NCBI GenBank assembly: GCA_964549765.1
Contig: CAZJWR010000101.1
Span: 1 to 9,675 of the forward strand
Direction of reading: 5' to 3'
Source of the DNA: CAZJWR01 sp964549765
GTDB taxonomy: Bacteria > Zixibacteria > MSB-5A5 > GN15 > JAAZOE01
Length of the DNA: 9,675 nt
This document shows positions 6,519-9,675 of this stretch, piece by piece. Within the stretch, counting starts at the first letter, position 1; each line of letters opens with the position of its first letter. The notes beneath the pieces are model-generated. The model was not told where the DNA came from. It did no database searches and was given only the letters and a program-made list of their open reading frames with translations. The translations under genes were made by a program, and so were the position numbers.

Positions 6519-7319
6519 ATGAAGAAAACCATTATCACTCTGACTATATTCGCTTTGGCCATGCTGGCCGGGCGGGCTGCACTGGCTGCTGACGCCACTG
6601 AAATCATGAAGGAATCGCATCTTGCGTATTACTATGCCGCTAACGACGGCGTTGCCGACGTCACCATGACAATCATGAAAAAAGACCGCGAACGCGTCCG
6701 CGAATTCACCATGCTCCGCCTGGACCTCAAGGATGGCGGCGAGCAGAAATATTACACCTATTTCAAGAAGCCGTCCGACGTTTCCCGCATGACCTTCATG
6801 GTCTGGAAAAATCCCGACGCCAACGACAACCGCTGGCTGTATGTTCCCTCGGTCGACCTCATCAAGCAGATTTCCGCCGATGACAAAAACTCCTCGTTCG
6901 TCGGATCGGATTTCACCTATGAGGACGTTTCCGGGCGGCACTGGAGCGAGGACACGCATACGATGATCTCGGAGAACGAAACTCTCGACGGCCGCCCGAC
7001 CTATCTGATCAGTTCCGTGCCCAAGGACAAAGGCTACAAGGGATTCGCCGAGAAGAAAAGCTGGATCGACAAGGAGAACTTCCTGCCCCTCAAAGAGGAA
7101 TATTACAATGACAAGGGCGAACTGATCCGCATCTTCACCGCGGATAAAATCGATACCGTCGATAATATCATCACCGTGACTCAGCGCACTATGGAGGACG
7201 TCAAGAAGAATCAGAAAACGACCGTCACCTTCGACAAGATCAGATACAACATTGGCATCACCGACGACATCTTCACGGAACGCTACCTCAAGACGCCGCC
7301 GCGCAAATTCATCGACTGA
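6519..7319 (+). CDS. Periplasmic LolA-like outer-membrane lipoprotein-sorting protein
   Basis: Predicted periplasmic carrier of lipid or acyl chains, of the 'outer membrane lipoprotein-sorting protein' family (COG2834-like, LolA/LolB fold). A signal peptide covers residues 1-23 (cleavage after ALA). The mature part carries family-typical stretches: KKPSDVSRMTFMVWKNP, then RWLYVPSVDLIKQIS, then FVGSDFTYEDVSGR, then SWIDKENFLPLKEEYY. The start ATG 6519 is fixed by GGAGG at 6505-6509, which lies inside the last codons of the RND gene; the two genes are five bases apart and surely co-transcribed. Classical LolA is about 200 residues, so this 266-residue form belongs to the longer variant often paired with MMPL exporters. 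It likely receives or hands over cargo between the exporter and the outer-membrane protein that follows. Cargo unknown. Confidence 0.85.
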   Translation: MKKTIITLTIFALAMLAGRAALAADATEIMKESHLAYYYAANDGVADVTMTIMKKDRERVREFTMLRLDLKDGGEQKYYTYFKKPSDVSRMTFMVWKNPDANDNRWLYVPSVDLIKQISADDKNSSFVGSDFTYEDVSGRHWSEDTHTMISENETLDGRPTYLISSVPKDKGYKGFAEKKSWIDKENFLPLKEEYYNDKGELIRIFTADKIDTVDNIITVTQRTMEDVKKNQKTTVTFDKIRYNIGITDDIFTERYLKTPPRKFID

Positions 7320-7335
7320 GGGAGGGGTTGGATAG

Positions 7336-8637
7336 ATGATGAACCGTTATACCAGATTTCTTTTGGTGGCTCTTGTGGCCGCAATGATCCTGCCGATGGC
7401 GGGATCATTGCGCGCCGATGACGTCCAACTCGGCGGATTCGTCGAGGGCCTGTGGGGCGCCGGACTCAACGACAACAATCCTGTCAATCGCGATTACCCG
7501 GCCGCCGAAACACGCCTGCAGCTTCGGTTTGAGTCGTATTCCGACCGGGCCGAGGCGTTCGCCCGCGTCGATTTCGTCCAGGACGGTTTCGATTCGGCCA
7601 ACTATGATTGGCAGATACGCGAGGCCTACGTCAAATTCCGCACGCCGATCAATATCGACTTCAAAATCGGCCGCCAGATTTTGACATGGGGCACCGGCGA
7701 TTTGATCTTCATCAACGATGTTTTCGCCAAGGATTACGTGTCGTTCTTCGTCGGACGGCAGGACCAATACCTGAAGGCGCCGCAGACTGCATTTCGGGCC
7801 GAATGGTACAGCAAATACGGATCGTTATCGCTGGTCGCCGTCCCGTCTTTTGAACCGAATGTGCTCCCCACCGGCGATCGGCTGAGCTTCTATAATCCCA
7901 TGTCGGGAATGATCGTCGGCGCCGACGGATACATGCCGCCGGAAAAACCGGCCGCCAAATTCGAAAACGGCGAACTGGCGTTTCGGTATGCCAAGCAGAT
8001 CAGTTCGTTCAAATTGTCCGGGTATGCCTATCACGGCTTCTTCAAGGAGCCGCGCGGGGTGGAAAATCCCGGCTCGGAAGCAATGCATCTGTATTATCCC
8101 CGCTTGAACGTCTACGGCGCATCGCTGCGCGGTCAGGTGATGGGCGGTATCGTCTGGATCGAGGGCGGCTATCGCGATTCGCGCGAGGATCAGCGTGGGA
8201 TCAATTACTTCGTCGAAAATTCGTCGTCGCGGGCATTCGCCGGGTTCGAACAGCAGGTGGCGACCGATCTCACGGGTAACATCCAATTTGAAGTGGACGT
8301 CATGAACAGCTACGGCAACTACGAGACGTCGTACAATCAGATGGTCGCTATGCTGCCTGCCAATTCACCGATTCCGCACAAGGCGGATGAGGTGCGCACG
8401 CTGCTCATGTCGCGCTGGACAAAACAGCTTTTGATGCAGACACTGACCATATCGCTGTTCGGATTTTATTCCCCCAGCGATGAGGATGCCTACATTCGGT
8501 TTTCGACCGAATACAAATACACCGACGAACTGGGCCTGGTGTTCGGCGGCAACATCTTCACCGGCGACGCCTATACCATGTTCGGCCAGTTCGATCTCGA
8601 TGACAATCTCTACGTTCGCGCCAACTATGGCTTTTAG
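7336..8637 (+). CDS. DUF1302-like outer-membrane beta-barrel protein
   Basis: Residues 1-27 are a signal peptide (cleavage after SLRA). The mature protein alternates polar and hydrophobic residues in beta-strand fashion and ends in NLYVRANYGF, with the terminal phenylalanine expected of substrates of the BAM assembly machinery. The segment REAYVKFR, then FKIGRQILTWGTGDLIFINDVFAKDY resembles DUF1302/porin-like barrels that occur beside RND exporters. GGAGG at 7321-7325, just after the previous stop, serves ATG 7336; the next codon is also ATG. The role is inferred from context: a barrel that accepts or releases the hydrophobic cargo handled by the two upstream products. It could instead be a general porin-like channel. 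Length 433 residues. Confidence 0.75.
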   Translation: MMNRYTRFLLVALVAAMILPMAGSLRADDVQLGGFVEGLWGAGLNDNNPVNRDYPAAETRLQLRFESYSDRAEAFARVDFVQDGFDSANYDWQIREAYVKFRTPINIDFKIGRQILTWGTGDLIFINDVFAKDYVSFFVGRQDQYLKAPQTAFRAEWYSKYGSLSLVAVPSFEPNVLPTGDRLSFYNPMSGMIVGADGYMPPEKPAAKFENGELAFRYAKQISSFKLSGYAYHGFFKEPRGVENPGSEAMHLYYPRLNVYGASLRGQVMGGIVWIEGGYRDSREDQRGINYFVENSSSRAFAGFEQQVATDLTGNIQFEVDVMNSYGNYETSYNQMVAMLPANSPIPHKADEVRTLLMSRWTKQLLMQTLTISLFGFYSPSDEDAYIRFSTEYKYTDELGLVFGGNIFTGDAYTMFGQFDLDDNLYVRANYGF

Positions 8638-8647
8638 GAGGTAACGC

Positions 8648-8839
8648 ATGAGTGTTGAGCACATGATACGCATTCTGGCCGGGACGCTGATCCTGGCGTC
8701 CCTGGCCCTGGGCCTGACCGTGTCGCCCTACTGGTTCATCCTGACCGGTTTCGTGGGTTTGAATTTGGTGCAGTCGGCCTTCACCAAATTCTGTCCGGCC
8801 GAGATGATCCTGAAAAAAGTTGTCGGCGCGCGGGATTAA
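8648..8839 (+). CDS. Small DUF2892-family inner-membrane protein
   Basis: A 63-residue protein with two membrane segments (about 7-25 and 27-46) joined by a tight SPYW turn, followed by FCPAEMILKKVVG. The pattern RILAGTLIL, then SPYWFILTGFVGLNLVQSAFTKFCP is that of DUF2892, also seen as the membrane module of YgaP-type rhodaneses, where the conserved cysteine follows the second helix. C49 is that cysteine here. AGGAGGT at 8636-8642 overlaps the preceding TAG stop, so this is the last gene of the operon. Function unknown; it might be an accessory subunit or a sulfur/redox-related membrane module. Confidence 0.8.
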   Translation: MSVEHMIRILAGTLILASLALGLTVSPYWFILTGFVGLNLVQSAFTKFCPAEMILKKVVGARD

Positions 8840-8872
8840 GCGCCGCCGATAATTATCTTACCTCCTATGAAC

Positions 8873-8913
8873 AGGCCCGTCAATGCTGACGTCGTCGGGG
8901 CCTTTGTGTATTT
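8873..8913 (+). terminator. Probable terminator of the exporter operon
   Basis: AGGCCC (8873-8878) pairs with GGGCCT (8898-8903), with an inner GTCA/TGAC stem (8879-8882, 8887-8890), followed by a T-rich TTTGTGTATTTGG tail. It lies 34 bp after the DUF2892 stop. The U-tract is interrupted, so efficiency is uncertain. Confidence 0.6.
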
Positions 8914-8920
8914 GGTCTTC

Positions 8921-8950
8921 TGTCGAAACCCTGAAAGGGATTTCGACCCA
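8921..8950 (-). repeat. Palindromic intergenic repeat, copy E2
   Basis: TCGAAA (8923-8928) and CCCT pair with AGGG and TTTCGA (8941-8946) around the loop GAA, with a bulged A at 8940. The flank CCCACGCC reads GGCGTGGG on the minus strand. The stem is a close relative of the copy at 3947-3969. Confidence 0.55.
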
Positions 8951-8968
8951 CGCCTGAATCGGAATCAG

Positions 8969-8997
8969 TTAACCCACAGCAAGCTACAGGGCACCCG
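8969..8997 (-). repeat. Palindromic intergenic repeat, copy B
   Basis: On the minus strand it reads CGGGTGC, arm CCTGTAGC, loop TT, arm GCTGTGGG, then TTAA. The stem is fully paired in minus-strand RNA, using three G-U pairs, but mismatched on the plus strand. It lies seven bases past the stop of the minus-strand lipoprotein gene and is an inverted relative of the copy at 9624-9652 (about 24 of 29 positions alike). Confidence 0.6.
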
Positions 8998-9004
8998 GCA
9001 CCGT

Positions 9005-9592
9005 TCATTTAATAAGGTACGGCATCTTCGTATATAAAGTGTCAAAATGCATAGGCTGATTATCGATCACGAGAAAATCGCGACAAACAATCTTGATTGT
9101 ATCATCAATATATCCATTATCTTGCTGCCGCAATTCCCCTTCATTACCAAAGGAATATTCCACAGTGTAGTCGCGATGAGGGGATAGCTGAATCATTGTA
9201 TCCGATACCCTGTTCTCACTAAATAGTATTACGCCCTTGTCCGTCCCAATCCAGACGTATCCCAAGCGCATCGGACGACTCTGAAAGAGGGCGAACACTT
9301 CTGCGGGATTTACAACGAAGTCGTGGTTCGTGTCCTCCGGGGTTATCTCAAAAAAGAGATGGATTCCAAGCGGAGATATGGAATGCCTTGGGCCTCTGCC
9401 CGAAATGGTTACTTTCATCAAGCTATCGGTCGATCTAAATGTTAACCTATTTGCCTCGCGATTGCCCCCTCTCATGTTGAGAAGCGGCCCCGGAGTTTCA
9501 CATCCGGAAAACAAAAGGAACAAGAAGCATAATGCTAATAGGATTCCGGATAGGGATGACCCAGAAATCCGGTCAGCTTGTACTCCATCCAT
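9005..9592 (-). CDS. Putative lipoprotein with EF-hand/dockerin-like loop
   Basis: No family recognised. It starts at ATG 9592, nine bases after GGGGG on the minus strand. Residues 13-30 form a hydrophobic signal segment ending in LFSG-C31, a workable lipobox, so the mature protein is probably lipid-anchored at Cys31. Residues 87-98 (DTNHDFVVNPAE) have acidic or amide side chains at loop positions 1, 3, 5 and 9 and glutamate at 12, as in a calcium-binding EF-hand or dockerin loop, although Phe replaces the usual Gly at position 6. The rest is beta-rich with no clear motif (GYVWIGTDKGVILF, then RDYTVEYSFGNEGEL). 195 residues. It is convergent with the exporter operon and flanked by inverted repeat copies. 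GC content is lower than in the operon. Confidence 0.7.
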   Translation of the reverse strand: MDGVQADRISGSSLSGILLALCFLFLLFSGCETPGPLLNMRGGNREANRLTFRSTDSLMKVTISGRGPRHSISPLGIHLFFEITPEDTNHDFVVNPAEVFALFQSRPMRLGYVWIGTDKGVILFSENRVSDTMIQLSPHRDYTVEYSFGNEGELRQQDNGYIDDTIKIVCRDFLVIDNQPMHFDTLYTKMPYLIK

Positions 9593-9623
9593 TCAAATGT
9601 ACCCCCTACGCTATAAGGATCCA

Positions 9624-9652
9624 CGGGTGCCCCACAGCTTGCTGTGGGATTA
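9624..9652 (+). repeat. Palindromic intergenic repeat, copy C
   Basis: CGGGTGC (9624-9630) is followed by a perfect hairpin, CCCACAGC (9631-9638), loop TT, GCTGTGGG (9641-9648), then ATTA. This is the cleanest copy in the window. It sits 32 bp upstream of the lipoprotein start, in opposite orientation to copy B on the other side of that gene. Confidence 0.65.
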
Positions 9653-9675
9653 GTTTGCACATCCAAGATATCATA

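Noticed and set aside
1599..9652. CRISPR array made of the palindromic repeats
   Set aside because: Copies are scattered over kilobases, vary in sequence and orientation, and have no regular spacers.

Overview
The window comes from a diderm (outer-membrane-bearing) bacterium. It encodes Sec-type signal peptides, a lipoprotein with a lipobox, an outer-membrane beta-barrel ending in phenylalanine, and a periplasmic LolA-like protein. Codon use in the core genes is moderately GC-rich and Shine-Dalgarno sites are strong (GGAGG). Short palindromic repeats fill the gaps between genes. The style recalls FCB-group or candidate-phylum genomes such as Zixibacteria, but that placement is an impression and not a demonstrated assignment.

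Left part (1-1640): two accessory-looking genes of visibly lower GC than the rest. The first is the tail of a membrane protein with an FxLYD-like extracytoplasmic domain; its frame runs off the left edge. The second is a zinc-ribbon plus PD-(D/E)XK-like (Vsr-like) nuclease gene, cut into two halves by one in-frame TGA at 1245-1247.

Middle part (1737-3938): an exported M24 metallopeptidase (Xaa-Pro aminopeptidase family, all five metal ligands present), a 345-bp repeat-rich gap, and a NudL-like Nudix hydrolase that probably acts on CoA.

Core operon (4165-8839): four tightly packed same-strand genes. They encode a 12-TM RND/MMPL-family exporter (COG1033 type), a periplasmic LolA-like lipoprotein-sorting protein, a DUF1302-like outer-membrane beta-barrel and a small DUF2892 membrane protein. 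Each downstream Shine-Dalgarno site overlaps or abuts the preceding stop codon, and a hairpin at 8873-8903 probably ends the transcript. Together they look like an inner membrane - periplasm - outer membrane route for a lipid or other hydrophobic cargo. The cargo is unknown.

Right part (8840-9675): palindromic repeats and a minus-strand lipoprotein gene with an EF-hand/dockerin-like loop. This gene sits between two inverted copies of a repeat. At least six hairpin elements in the window share a GGGTGG-like flank. In several, base changes keep the stem paired on one strand only, which makes them a candidate family of RNA-level or REP-like repeats.
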